Assembly (NCBI GenBank): GCA_002839315.1
Contig: PGXV01000004.1
Span: 34,787 to 98,786 of the forward strand
Length of the DNA stretch: 64,000 bases
From: Spirochaetae bacterium HGW-Spirochaetae-3
GTDB taxonomy: Bacteria; Spirochaetota; Spirochaetia; Treponematales; UBA12059
Direction of reading: 5' to 3'
A program made the position numbers and the translations under genes. Below the pieces are notes generated by a model. The model was not told the origin of the DNA. It searched no databases and saw nothing but the letters and a program-made list of their open reading frames with translations. Numbering within the stretch: the first letter of the stretch is position 1; every line of letters starts with the position of its first letter. Positions 7,688-19,200 of the stretch are shown here, one piece after another.

Positions 7688-8706
7688 TACTTCCAGACCT
7701 GCCCGTATACCCGCAGGATGTTTCCGCCGAGAATCGAGGCAATGTTCTCCGGCGAGAAACCGCGGCGCGATAGTCCGTCGGACAAGGTTCCGAGATGGAG
7801 GGGCGTTTCTATCTCTTGAGGATAATGCCATGGAGGCGGCGCGTAGTTCGAGGAATTCCAGGCCCCTCCGGCTAGGAGGTAACGGTAAACGAATTTGGCC
7901 AGCAGGGTGTTGCAGTACGCCGCCTGGTATTCGAAGTAGTCGATGCCGAGTCCCACGTGCTCTACGCCCGCGAGGCGGACTATGTGGTCGATATGGTCTA
8001 TGAATTCGTCCAGGCTCGGGCGAAAGGATTTGGACACGAAGCTGGGGAACCCGTTTATTCCTATGACCCCGCCGTTCTTCGCTATGGCCTTCACGACGTC
8101 GTCGTTCAGGTTGCGGTCGTTGTCGTGCACGGCTCTCGCGTTCCCGTGGGAAATGATCACGGGCGAGCTAGAGGCGTCGATGGCGTCCAGGGTCGTCTTA
8201 GCGCCCGTGTGGGCGCAATCCACGAGCACGCCTAGCCGGTTAGCCTCGGCGACGACCAGTCCCCCGAATTCCGTTAGTCCGGTGTCCTCCTCGACGGTGC
8301 AGCCGCAGCCCGCAAGATCCTTTACGTTGTAGCAGAGCTGGCATACGCGCAGGCCCGTCTTGTAGAACATCCCGATATTCTTTATTTCGCCCTCGAAGGG
8401 CCTGGTTCCCTGGAAGTGCAATATAATGCCAAGCTTCCCTTCCGACTTGGCTCGGTATATATCCTTTACCGAGGTGACGAGGACGAGGTCGTCGCGTGTT
8501 CTAATGCGTTCGGTCCACATCGCCATCGTCTCCTCGGTATGACGCAAGGGGGTCCTCCGCGGAACTTTCATGCCGTAGCCGGCCGTGACGGCTATCGCCG
8601 TAAGGCCTCCGTCGCGGTAGTCGCGCAGGATTCTATCCTTGACGGCCGCCGGGCAAGTCATGTCGATGACTACAGATCGTTCGTAGATGCTCTTAGGATT
8701 CTCCAT
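7687..8706 (-). CDS. Peptidase M19 (renal dipeptidase) family protein lacking the HxD motif
   Basis: 339 residues. The fold is recognisable from DCAHTG (first conserved His of the second metal site), IISHGNARAVHD (second His), a DDVVKAI helix, and VGLGIDYFEY (the conserved Asp near the C-terminus). In classical membrane dipeptidases the first strand carries H-x-D and a bridging Glu follows in 'GIEGG'. Here the first strand reads VVIDMTCPAAV, and the second position reads ILHFQGTRPF, so three of the usual zinc ligands are absent. It may be a divergent subgroup with other chemistry, or be inactive. The start at 8706 is set by AAGGAGGA (8711-8718). It follows the proline-racemase-family gene by 40 bases in the same direction, so the two probably act on the same type of proline or amino-acid substrate. 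Confidence 0.78.
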   Translation of the reverse strand: MENPKSIYERSVVIDMTCPAAVKDRILRDYRDGGLTAIAVTAGYGMKVPRRTPLRHTEETMAMWTERIRTRDDLVLVTSVKDIYRAKSEGKLGIILHFQGTRPFEGEIKNIGMFYKTGLRVCQLCYNVKDLAGCGCTVEEDTGLTEFGGLVVAEANRLGVLVDCAHTGAKTTLDAIDASSSPVIISHGNARAVHDNDRNLNDDVVKAIAKNGGVIGINGFPSFVSKSFRPSLDEFIDHIDHIVRLAGVEHVGLGIDYFEYQAAYCNTLLAKFVYRYLLAGGAWNSSNYAPPPWHYPQEIETPLHLGTLSDGLSRRGFSPENIASILGGNILRVYGQVWK

Positions 8707-8746
8707 AGGTTCCTCCTTGCTCTTCATCATACCGTGCGCGCCTCAC

Positions 8747-9763
8747 TCAATTGGCCGCGCCCAGGGTAAATCCATATTTAAGCGGGTCGCCGCCGTCGAT
8801 AAGGAAATCCTGCATGCCTGTCAGGAACGCCCGGCCGGTTATCTCGGGCACGACGGCGTCCACGCCGCCAACGCGAGTCTCGGCGACGAGCATTCCGGAG
8901 AAGGTGGTTCCCAGGATACTCTCGTGAACGAACGCGCGGTCCAGGAGAAGCAGGCCCGCCGTGTGGAGCGAGGCCATGCGAGCGCACGTACCCGTACCGC
9001 ATGGCGAGCGATCGATCTGCCCGCGGCCGAACACCACGACGTTCCGGGCGCTCGCCCCCGGGACGCTCGCGGGACCCGTGAACTCAGCTAGCGATACCTC
9101 CAACGGCTCGGCGGTAGCCGGATGCCGGAAGCGCGGTCCGGCCCGCAACGCCGCGAGGAGGCTCATGCCCGCCTCGATGAAGCGGTCAGCGTTGGCCGGA
9201 ACGATGTCCAGCCCGAGACTGGATGCCTCGGCCAGGGCGAAACAGTTTCCGCCATAGGCTATGTCCACGGGAAACGGCGCGAAACCGCGCGGCTCCACGG
9301 TCATACCGCGCCTGAGCACGAATGCCGGTACGTTACGTATAGTGACGCTCTCCACCGTGCCGTTTCTTATCATAGCCCGCGCTTCCACGAGACCGGCAGG
9401 CGTATCGAGGACCAGGCGGGTCTCGGGCTCGCGCGTCTCCACGAACCCCATCTCAAGGGCGACGGTCACGGCGCCAATCGATCCGTGGCCGCACATATCC
9501 AGATAGCCGCCGCCGTCCATGAAGACGACGCCCAGGTCGGCCTCGGGGTGGACGGGTTCGCATAGGATCGCGCCGAACATATCACGGTGGCCCCGCGGTT
9601 CCATCATGAGAGAAGTGCGCACATAATCCATTGACGCGGCCAGGAAGTCCTTCTTCGCTCTCATGCTCGCGCATGACGGTATAAACAGGCCGCCCGTGAC
9701 GACGCGGGTAGGTTCACCCATGGTATGCGAATCGACCGCGTATATGTGCTTGCACTTTCTCAT
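8747..9763 (-). CDS. Proline racemase / hydroxyproline 2-epimerase family enzyme
   Basis: 338 residues, the usual length. Both catalytic cysteines are present: Cys91 in DMCGHGSIG and Cys255 in DRSPCGTGTC. That pairing indicates a racemase or epimerase; the family's dehydratases replace one or both cysteines. The N-terminal DSHTMGEPTRVV and the MMEPRGHRDMFGA segment closely resemble clostridial proline racemase, and the end (DPLKYGF) also matches. It should interconvert L- and D-proline (or 4-hydroxyproline epimers) in the cytoplasm. GAGGAG precedes the ATG. Neighbours are an AraC-type membrane regulator upstream and an M19 homologue downstream. Proline versus hydroxyproline specificity cannot be read with certainty. 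Confidence 0.85.
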   Translation of the reverse strand: MRKCKHIYAVDSHTMGEPTRVVTGGLFIPSCASMRAKKDFLAASMDYVRTSLMMEPRGHRDMFGAILCEPVHPEADLGVVFMDGGGYLDMCGHGSIGAVTVALEMGFVETREPETRLVLDTPAGLVEARAMIRNGTVESVTIRNVPAFVLRRGMTVEPRGFAPFPVDIAYGGNCFALAEASSLGLDIVPANADRFIEAGMSLLAALRAGPRFRHPATAEPLEVSLAEFTGPASVPGASARNVVVFGRGQIDRSPCGTGTCARMASLHTAGLLLLDRAFVHESILGTTFSGMLVAETRVGGVDAVVPEITGRAFLTGMQDFLIDGGDPLKYGFTLGAAN

Positions 9764-9875
9764 GCCCGGCTCCTCGGCGGAGGCGCCTCTATAGGAGCGT
9801 CGGTCCGCGCCCCTCCATTAGTAGGGCCATGCGGCGAATCGGGCTTCCTTCCGTATACGACTGGAACCTAAAGAA

Positions 9876-11354
9876 TCATAGGGAGGCTCGATACGCTGAC
9901 GGTGACATACCGACCTGCCTCTTGAAGGCGTTATAGAAAGCCGATTGGGTATTGAAGCCCGCGTCGAAGGCGATGTCGACCACCTTGCGTTCCGGGTGCT
10001 CCGCCAACGCGCGCTTGGCGTATTCTATCCTGTAGCCGCCGACGAGAGAGAAGAAGCTCTTGCCGAGGCGGTCGTTGATTATCTCGGATAACTGGTGCGG
10101 GGTAAGCCCTAGCCGTTCGGCCAAGTCGTTCAGGCCTATTTCCGGGTCGAGATAGGCCCGCTCTTTCCGGAGGATGGATTCCAGCTTCGTCACGGTGTCG
10201 TCTACGTCCACGCCCTTGAGCCTCGAGCGGGCGTAACGGACGCGCTCCGCCTCCTTGCGTATCTCGAACATATACTCCGGGTACCGGATACTGACCAAGT
10301 AGATCGCCACTAGGAAAACCGTGAAGCTCGCGTAGATGAACGGCAGGGTGCCGAGGGAGAGTGCCCGGTCGAAGAGCCACCACAGGTTGAGTAGACCGAC
10401 GAAGGCTATAAGGGCCAGCGTCACGTCTATAAGGCGGCGGGGCCTCGAGACGGCGTCCCGCCGCAGACCGGATATCTTTGAAAGGAGCGCGGCCTCGTAC
10501 GCGAAGAACAGGAGCGCGGCCGAATAGAGGCTCAGGACCGGCAAGGCCTCCCTCGGAGATAAGGTTATTCCGTCGATAAGGTTCATCGCCGCGTACAGGT
10601 CCATATCCCCCCTTGCAAGTGGCAGCGAGGCGACTATTGACAGGAGCGGCAGGGTCGCGTGCAGGAAGCGCCCTCGCCGCGGCAGGGCGGCTTCTCCGAG
10701 TATATGCCTAAAATAGAAATAGAGTAGCGGAATAGACGAATAGTAACAGGGGATGCTCAACGCGTAGACGCTAAACGGGAACGACTCGGTAAAACCCGCG
10801 TAGACGCAAGCACCCAAGAATTGCCACAGTGCTATAAGGGCGAAACAGGCCGCTAAGAGGAGGTTGTCCTCGCGCCGGGACCGCACGATCTGCCCCAGAG
10901 CCAGTACGAACGAGAATCCGCTGCCGAAAAAAATGACGCTACCGATGAACAGCCCGCGAGCGCTCAATATGCTTCCCCGTCGTCCGCCTTTTCTTAGCGC
11001 GGCATCGTACCGGTCGCTCCGCGGCCGCCGGAACTCAACGAGCCAGGGAACGATCGTACAGCGCGGGATCGGAACGGCCTCGTACGCCAGTTCGTCCTCG
11101 GCTTGGATGTCGGCGTCCACCAGCAACGGGTAGCTGGTGCCGTCCACCTGAGCGCCGTGGAAAATTTCCAACGCGACGCGCTTTTCGGCGAAGGCAGGAG
11201 CCGTTGCCAGTACGACCATAACACACAGCGGCGCAAGTAGCCCGATGGGCGGACTATGCGGTGAGCGGTAACGCTTTATAATGACCTCCGGATAGGTCTG
11301 GGTTTCATTCATCCAGTGTAACACCATAGCCGGCAACGCCAACATTAGCGACAC
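9876..11354 (-). CDS. AraC-family regulator with multi-pass membrane sensor domain
   Basis: 492 residues from a GTG at 11354, three bases after the stop of the U32 gene. An N-terminal segment with a signal-like helix (~39-56) leads to a short extracytoplasmic stretch, then seven or so hydrophobic helices (~132-350), then a C-terminal AraC double helix-turn-helix (~395-490), where LNDLAERLGLTPHQLSEIIN and IAFDAGFNTQSAFYNAFKR are the two recognition-helix regions. Membrane-embedded AraC proteins of this build are known in spirochaetes and Bacteroidetes. Position suggests it senses a ligand and controls the racemase/dipeptidase genes downstream, but no operator could be identified in 9764-9875. 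The exact start is uncertain; ATGs 15 or more codons later are possible. Confidence 0.8.
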   Translation of the reverse strand: MSLMLALPAMVLHWMNETQTYPEVIIKRYRSPHSPPIGLLAPLCVMVVLATAPAFAEKRVALEIFHGAQVDGTSYPLLVDADIQAEDELAYEAVPIPRCTIVPWLVEFRRPRSDRYDAALRKGGRRGSILSARGLFIGSVIFFGSGFSFVLALGQIVRSRREDNLLLAACFALIALWQFLGACVYAGFTESFPFSVYALSIPCYYSSIPLLYFYFRHILGEAALPRRGRFLHATLPLLSIVASLPLARGDMDLYAAMNLIDGITLSPREALPVLSLYSAALLFFAYEAALLSKISGLRRDAVSRPRRLIDVTLALIAFVGLLNLWWLFDRALSLGTLPFIYASFTVFLVAIYLVSIRYPEYMFEIRKEAERVRYARSRLKGVDVDDTVTKLESILRKERAYLDPEIGLNDLAERLGLTPHQLSEIINDRLGKSFFSLVGGYRIEYAKRALAEHPERKVVDIAFDAGFNTQSAFYNAFKRQVGMSPSAYRASL

Positions 11355-11357
11355 TAT

Positions 11358-12614
11358 TCAGTTTTTAACGGTGCCTACCATCTTATATAGCGCGTCGCCT
11401 CGGCGTACTTTACGTTCCACCTTGAAGGTGACTTCCATGCCGCCGTTCACGACGTCGACTACCATATCGTCGACCCTTAGCTCCTGCGGAACGAGGGAGA
11501 GCGCGCCCGTCGTCGGGCCTACCGCCAGGACTTCGTCACCGGCGCGTAGTGAATCCGCTTCTATGCGGAAGCTCGCAACCCCGGCCTTGGGGTAATAGTT
11601 CAGGCAGACGCCGAGACGGATGCGCTTCTTCGTCGACGAGGCGCCGTAGGCGCTCGTCCACTCGCCCAGTCTCTGTCCCAGGTAATACCCGTCCCAGAAG
11701 CCACGGTTGAACACCGCGGCGAGTCGTTCATTCCAGGCCGCTATTTTCTCAGGGCCGTAGCTGCCGTCCGCCAGCGACTCTACCGCCTCGCGGTAGCACG
11801 AGACGGTTTCACGCACGTACTCGCCGTTGCGGGCCCGGCCTTCTATCTTAAGGACGCTTACCCCGGAATCGACCAGCCTATCGAGGAAATGTATCGTCTT
11901 AAGGTCCTTGGGCGACATGAGCCGCTCGTTGTCTACCACCAGCTCGTCGCCGGATTGTATGTCGGTCAACCGATACGAACGGCGGCAGGCTTGTAGGCAT
12001 GCTCCGCGGTTCGCCGAGCTACCGTACTGGTGCAGGCTCAGGTAGCATTTACCGGAGGTAGCCATGCACAGCGCACCGTGAACGAACAATTCCAGGCGCA
12101 CGAGCCGTCCTGACGGTCCGCGTATGTCGTCATCCACGATCTTCTTATGCATAGCCGCGACTTGGTCCAGGTTCAGTTCCCGAGCCAGCACGACGACGTC
12201 GGCCCACCGGGCGTAGAAGCGGAGCGACTCGACGTTGGAGACGCTGAGCTGGGTAGACAAGTGTATGGGCAGGCCTATAGACGCCGCATACAATAAGGCC
12301 GCGTTATCTGAGACGATGACCGCGGAGACGGACGCGGCCCTGGCCGCGTCGAGAAGCTGCCGCATCGCCGGTAGTTCATCGTCGAACAGCGTGCTGTTTA
12401 CGGTAAGGTAGGTACGAACGCCGTTGCCGGAAGCGATGCGGACGATTCGGCGCAGGTCTCTCAGTCCGAAATCGGCCGAACTCGCCGACCTCATATTGAG
12501 GCCGCCCGCGCCGAAGTATACCGCGTCGGTTCCCGCCCGTATCGCCGCGGCCAAAGCCTCATACGACCCGACCGGCGCCAGAATCTCGATATCGTCCCGG
12601 GAAAAAGCATGCAT
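11358..12614 (-). CDS. Peptidase U32 family protein (RNA-hydroxylation / collagenase-like)
   Basis: 418 residues from the ATG at 12614. The family signature is clear: ELFVHGALCMATSGKCYLS followed by NRGACLQAC, which gives the four cysteines that bind an iron-sulphur cluster in this family. The N-terminal ILAPVGSYEALAAAIRAG and AVYFG start the TIM-like barrel. Characterised relatives (TrhP, RlhA) hydroxylate tRNA or rRNA uridine/cytidine, so an RNA-modification role is more likely than proteolysis. A C-terminal ~80-residue small beta-domain is present. A promoter 12622-12650 puts the transcription start one base before this ATG, and no Shine-Dalgarno sequence is present; an in-frame TTG at 12650 would lie upstream of that start site. 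The gene overlaps into coupling distance of the AraC gene. Confidence 0.85.
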   Translation of the reverse strand: MHAFSRDDIEILAPVGSYEALAAAIRAGTDAVYFGAGGLNMRSASSADFGLRDLRRIVRIASGNGVRTYLTVNSTLFDDELPAMRQLLDAARAASVSAVIVSDNAALLYAASIGLPIHLSTQLSVSNVESLRFYARWADVVVLARELNLDQVAAMHKKIVDDDIRGPSGRLVRLELFVHGALCMATSGKCYLSLHQYGSSANRGACLQACRRSYRLTDIQSGDELVVDNERLMSPKDLKTIHFLDRLVDSGVSVLKIEGRARNGEYVRETVSCYREAVESLADGSYGPEKIAAWNERLAAVFNRGFWDGYYLGQRLGEWTSAYGASSTKKRIRLGVCLNYYPKAGVASFRIEADSLRAGDEVLAVGPTTGALSLVPQELRVDDMVVDVVNGGMEVTFKVERKVRRGDALYKMVGTVKN

Positions 12615-12621
12615 AGGGCCC

Positions 12622-12650
12622 AATCTACCCGCGGCGCGCAAGAGTATCAA
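12622..12650 (-). promoter_or_regulatory. Promoter giving a leaderless U32 transcript
   Basis: Minus strand: TTGATA (12645-12650), 17 bp, TAGATT (12622-12627). The predicted transcription start at 12615 is one base from the ATG at 12614, and no ribosome-binding site is visible. Confidence 0.55.
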
Positions 12651-12662
12651 GCCGGGGAGCGG

Positions 12663-13778
12663 TCAGTCTGACGAGCGCCCGATTCGCTTCCTCACCGTCT
12701 TGTGCCAGAAGAGCCTGGCCCGCTCCGCCGCGCGGAAGGCGGCGTACGCGGCGGGCCGAAGGACGTAGTCCCAGGCGCCCGCGTAATGCCGTATCTCGCC
12801 GCCGAAGCCGGTCTTGAAGCGGTAGAGCCCCGACATCGCGTGGCTCGGGTCGTCGACGGGCGGTATACCGTAAAAATCGTAGCTCGAGCAGCCCGCGTCG
12901 CGCGCCGCGCGTATCGCCGCCCACTGCAGCGCGTAGGCGGGCATCAGGTTGCGATGCTCGTCGCTCGACGCGCCGTACAGGTAGGTCGCTTCCTTACCGT
13001 AATACGCGGTGATGATTCCGGCGAGGGCCTTTCCGTCGTAGCGGGCAATCCACAGCCTGATATCCGGCTTCGGCTCGACGGGATTAGACGACGCGAGCCC
13101 GAACAGCCGTTCGTAATAGGATTTCGGGTGTATCGCGATATGGTCGCGGGCGGAGGTCGTCTCGTAGAGCGCGTAGAAATCGTCTATCGAGGATGCCCCC
13201 TCCGAGGCTACCGTCACGCCCTTCTTCTCGGCCAGCCGGACGTTGTACCGCCACTTCGGCTTCATACCGGCTAGCAGTTCCTCGTCGCTGCGCGTCACGT
13301 CGAGCACGACGCTGTCGGGCGGCTGCACGTCGGAAGCCTTTCGCAACGGCCGCTCGAACGAGGGCCGGGACGGAATGGTCGCGGCGGCCGCGCTATCGCT
13401 CGCGCCGACGCTATCGGCCCCGGCCGGCTCCGTGTCGTACCACGCGGGGTCGAAGCGTATGAAGAGGCAGGAACGGGATACCAGGTTCCTCAAGCGCTCG
13501 GCCAGCTCGACGAGCAGAGCGTCGCGATCGACGGCGGGGAGCCCGGTTTCCGGGCCGTGCGGTACGTAGGCGAAGCGAAGCCCGGCGCCGAGCCCCCGCT
13601 CCAATACGCTCAACGCGAACGGGGTTTCGGTAACGCCCGACGCGCCGGCATCGATACCGACGTCGTACCTGGTATAGGACCAGTCCGCGAGCGCCTTGAA
13701 ATCAGCCCAGAAACGGCTTTGAAGCAAGCCGGACGAGACGGCGTTCTCATTATTTCTCATATCGATTCGCATCGTCAT
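12663..13778 (-). CDS. FemAB-like aminoacyltransferase (peptidoglycan bridge or GNAT-like)
   Basis: 371 residues. The second half has the FemAB/FemX hallmarks: KWRYNVRLAEKKGV (basic helix that contacts tRNA or substrate), an LYETTSARD helix, and LQWAAIRAARDAGCSSYDFY-like packing into the second GNAT-type fold. Members of the family add amino acids from aminoacyl-tRNA to the peptidoglycan stem, or act as generic N-acyltransferases. The N-terminal ~150 residues are variable, with a Ser/Ala-rich insert near 125-140. AAAGGA sits just before the ATG at 13778; a second ATG two codons on is possible. It lies directly behind the metG terminator with only ~15 bases between U-tract and ATG. Substrate unknown. 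Confidence 0.78.
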   Translation of the reverse strand: MTMRIDMRNNENAVSSGLLQSRFWADFKALADWSYTRYDVGIDAGASGVTETPFALSVLERGLGAGLRFAYVPHGPETGLPAVDRDALLVELAERLRNLVSRSCLFIRFDPAWYDTEPAGADSVGASDSAAAATIPSRPSFERPLRKASDVQPPDSVVLDVTRSDEELLAGMKPKWRYNVRLAEKKGVTVASEGASSIDDFYALYETTSARDHIAIHPKSYYERLFGLASSNPVEPKPDIRLWIARYDGKALAGIITAYYGKEATYLYGASSDEHRNLMPAYALQWAAIRAARDAGCSSYDFYGIPPVDDPSHAMSGLYRFKTGFGGEIRHYAGAWDYVLRPAAYAAFRAAERARLFWHKTVRKRIGRSSD

Positions 13779-13793
13779 GTATCCTTTTTCATA

Positions 13794-13828
13794 AAGAAAA
13801 ACGGCGAGGCGATCATCGCCCCGCCGTT
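13794..13828 (-). terminator. Intrinsic terminator after metG
   Basis: The inverted repeat 13800-13828 pairs AACGGCG and GCGAT arms with their complements around a short loop, with one mismatch per arm, and is followed on the minus strand by TTTTCTTT. It lies between the metG stop (13859) and the FemAB-like start (13778), so readthrough would be needed to express the latter from the metG promoter. Confidence 0.8.
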
Positions 13829-13858
13829 AAATCGCTCGATCATACAGTCCGAGGCATC

Positions 13859-16165
<2,307 letters not shown>

Positions 16166-16174
16166 AGTGGCAAT

Positions 16175-16203
16175 ACTATACGGAGCGTCAAAAAGGCTGT
16201 CAA
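16175..16203 (-). promoter_or_regulatory. Consensus promoter of metG with a 3-nt leader
   Basis: Minus strand: TTGACA (16198-16203, perfect), 17 bp, TATAGT (16175-16180). Predicted start 16168, ATG at 16165, so the leader is about 3 nt with no ribosome-binding site. Confidence 0.7.
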
Positions 16204-16226
16204 CGGAGCCGGGCCGATGGGGATCG

Positions 16227-19200
16227 CTAGAACACGACCTTGGCATCGAGGCTGAACTCGTATCCGACGCCCCAGACCGCGCCGTCCGCATAGATGGTCA
16301 GGAGCTGCCATAGTCCCGCGCCCACGCCTATGGACAGGCTCGTTCCGGCCGAGACCCTCGTAGAATAGTCGAGCGCCAACCTCGCGACGAGCGGCGCCGA
16401 ACTCGTCTGCGTCCGGCCTATCATCCCCTCGAGCGAGAATGAATCCTTTAGCGTCGGCGCCTCACCGAGCACGTCGTCGAGCCACGTCGACACCCAGGTC
16501 TTCTCGGCGGGTTCCGTCCTCGAGCGGATGGCCGTACCGGCGAGGTCTCCGAGCCAGGTACGGCCCGGCTTCGTCGTCAAGGCGAGGCCGAGCGTCTCGG
16601 ACCAAGGTCGGGCGCTACGGGTACGGGCGTAGGCCGACGTCGAGGTCAGCGCGAATACCGACCCGGCGGCGCCCTCCATGCTTACCGCCACGTTGGACGT
16701 CACGGAGGGCAGCACCGCGCCGTCCGAAGGATAGTACGAGAATTCGAAGGCGGTCTTGTAGGAGTACTCGTCGAACGCTACGCCGTCGAAGACGGGAACG
16801 GCTCCCGACTTGGAGAAGATATTGGCCGCGCCGCCGGACAGGGTCAGTTCGACTACGCTCGACTCCACCGTCGTGTCGGCATTCATCTCGATGGCGCGGG
16901 CGTACGCGGCCGTCACCGCGCTCGGCGCGAACAGGTCGACGAGGCCGTAGCCCATGGGCCGCCGTACCTCGAGGCCGACCTCGGCGCTATGCTCGGCGCT
17001 CGACGCTCCGTCGGAGAATTCCGCGAAGCCGTAGAAGGCGTCGCCTGACCACAGCTCGACGAGAGGAAGCGCCGACCAGAGGGCGGCGGCGGCGCCGGCG
17101 TCCGACAGGAATTCAGACGCGTCGCCCCGGAACGACGAGGCCGACGACGCGCGCTCCAGGGCCGTAGAGCGAGCGTAGTACGGCGCGAAAGACAACGCGC
17201 CGAAACGCAAGGGAAGGCTCGCCTTGACCGTCGCGTCGGTACGAGCGGGCGATGTATCGTCGTAAATCCTCGTCGCCGTCGCGGTAAGACTGGAACCCAG
17301 GGCGGTCGCCGACAGCTCCAGGCGGCGCGAACTCGCGGACGACTCTGACCTTGGCGCGAGCAGCGACCACGACTCGGTCCACGCGTCGGCGACGCCCAGG
17401 CCCGAGACAAGGCCGACCGGCGCGTCGAGGCCGGCGGACGCGGAGACCGACGCGATATCGCCGTAGGCCGCCCTCGCCTTCCATCGCTGGCCGAACGCCG
17501 ACGATTCCTCCGTCGAGGCCGCCGATAGCCCGGCCGAGAACCCGCCGGCCTTCAACGCCCCTTCGAGGCTCCTCGCGTAGCGGTCCAATATCTCGTCGCG
17601 AGAGTACTCGTCGACGAAACGCGTCGTAGCGCTCTTTCCCGGTACCGCGACGACGTAGCCGACGCCGGCCGATGCGACGTCCGAGGCGTAGGCCGGCGAC
17701 AGGCTCGCCGACAGGTCGAAGGAGGCCGTACGCCATCCGGCCTCGAGGCTCGACGCTATCGTAGGGTCGCCGTCCAGCACTCCCGAGGCCGCGCCCTCGA
17801 TCCAGGCGCCCGACGCTGTCTTACGGTCGCCGACGCTGAACGACGCGCCGACGAGGCCGGAGAAGCCGTCGGCCGCGCCTTCCAGCACGATCTCGTCTAC
17901 CAGGATCGTGCCGCTGCCGCCGGCGGTCAGGCCCGTAACCCCTATCGCGACGAGACCGGCGGAATCCGGTATCGAGAACGATCCCGTCGCGCCGGTCCCC
18001 GTCACGACCGAACCGTCGCCCGAGTACACGCGGACGGCCGCCACAGGGTCGAGGTCGAGCGTCACTTTATGCCAACCGTCGCCGTCTAGAGCGTCGAGCG
18101 GTACCGTGACGCTGCCGCCGCCCGAGCCGTCGCCTACGGACAGCGTCAGCGTCGCGCCTGACGTCGAGTCGGCCTTCACGAAGAACGACAGGCGCCCGTA
18201 CGAGCTCAACGGCACGTAATCGACGTAGCGGGCGAACGTCGCGGAGCCGGTCCCAAGCGTGCCGGCGCTTATCGAGAGGGCGCGGTTCGAGTACCCCGTC
18301 GAGTGGAGCGTATCGATCAGCTCGGAGAACGACTCCTCCGCGCCGAGGTCGGTATCGAGGGCGGTCGCGGCCGCGATGCCGTCCGTCACCGGCGATACCT
18401 GCCTGAACGGCACCAGCCAGCTGGAATCGCCGTAGTCCTCCATGCCGGCTACGCGGTACAGGCCGGAGGCGCCGGCGCGCAGGTAGCGGGCCATACCCTC
18501 TACCTCGAACGACGCTGACTCGGTCTTCTTGGTGACGCTCGCCGAGACGCCGGTCCAGGCCGACTGGAGCTCGCCGCCCTCGTCATAGCCGAGGCCGAAC
18601 AGCGGCCAGCGCCCCCCGACCGCCGTGGACCAGTCCAGGCCGAGCCACGGAAAGCGCGAGCCGACGCCGAAGGCCAGCGCGCCCGACGAGCGGTCCGAGC
18701 TCGATGTAGCGTAACGGATCTGTATGCTCTCGCCAGAGCGAGGCGCCGGCGACAGCACGAGGGTACAGGAATCCTCGTCGTACTCGAAGGACGCCGACTC
18801 GACGCCGTCTCGGTACACCGATATGGTGCCGGCGACGGTTTCCTGGTCGAGCACTATCGAGTCGACCGATTCTACGACGCGGGCGACGACGGAGAAGCCC
18901 TCGGTCGATACCGAATCCTCGACGTCGGAATCCTCGGCGTAGCTCCACGGCGTCTCGGCGTAGAACGGCATCATGTAGTCCGCGGTTCCGGGCGTAGCGC
19001 TTCCTTTAACCACCTGTATCAGCCCCGACGACACGCGGGTAACGGTGTACGCGGTATCGGTCGTGCCGGTCGCGAGGCTACGGACGAACAGCTGCCGCGC
19101 GGAGCTCGTGTCGGACAGCGCGTAGAGGTTGCGCGCCTCGTAGGCGCTGGTCACCCGTATCGTGGCGCCATCGGCGTCGGTCGTGACTTCGTACAACGTT

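Noticed and set aside
16166..16291. A longer metG N-terminus starting at 16291
   Set aside because: It would lie before the predicted transcription start, overlaps the neighbouring gene, and lacks family similarity; MetRS begins at MKRRLVTSALPY.
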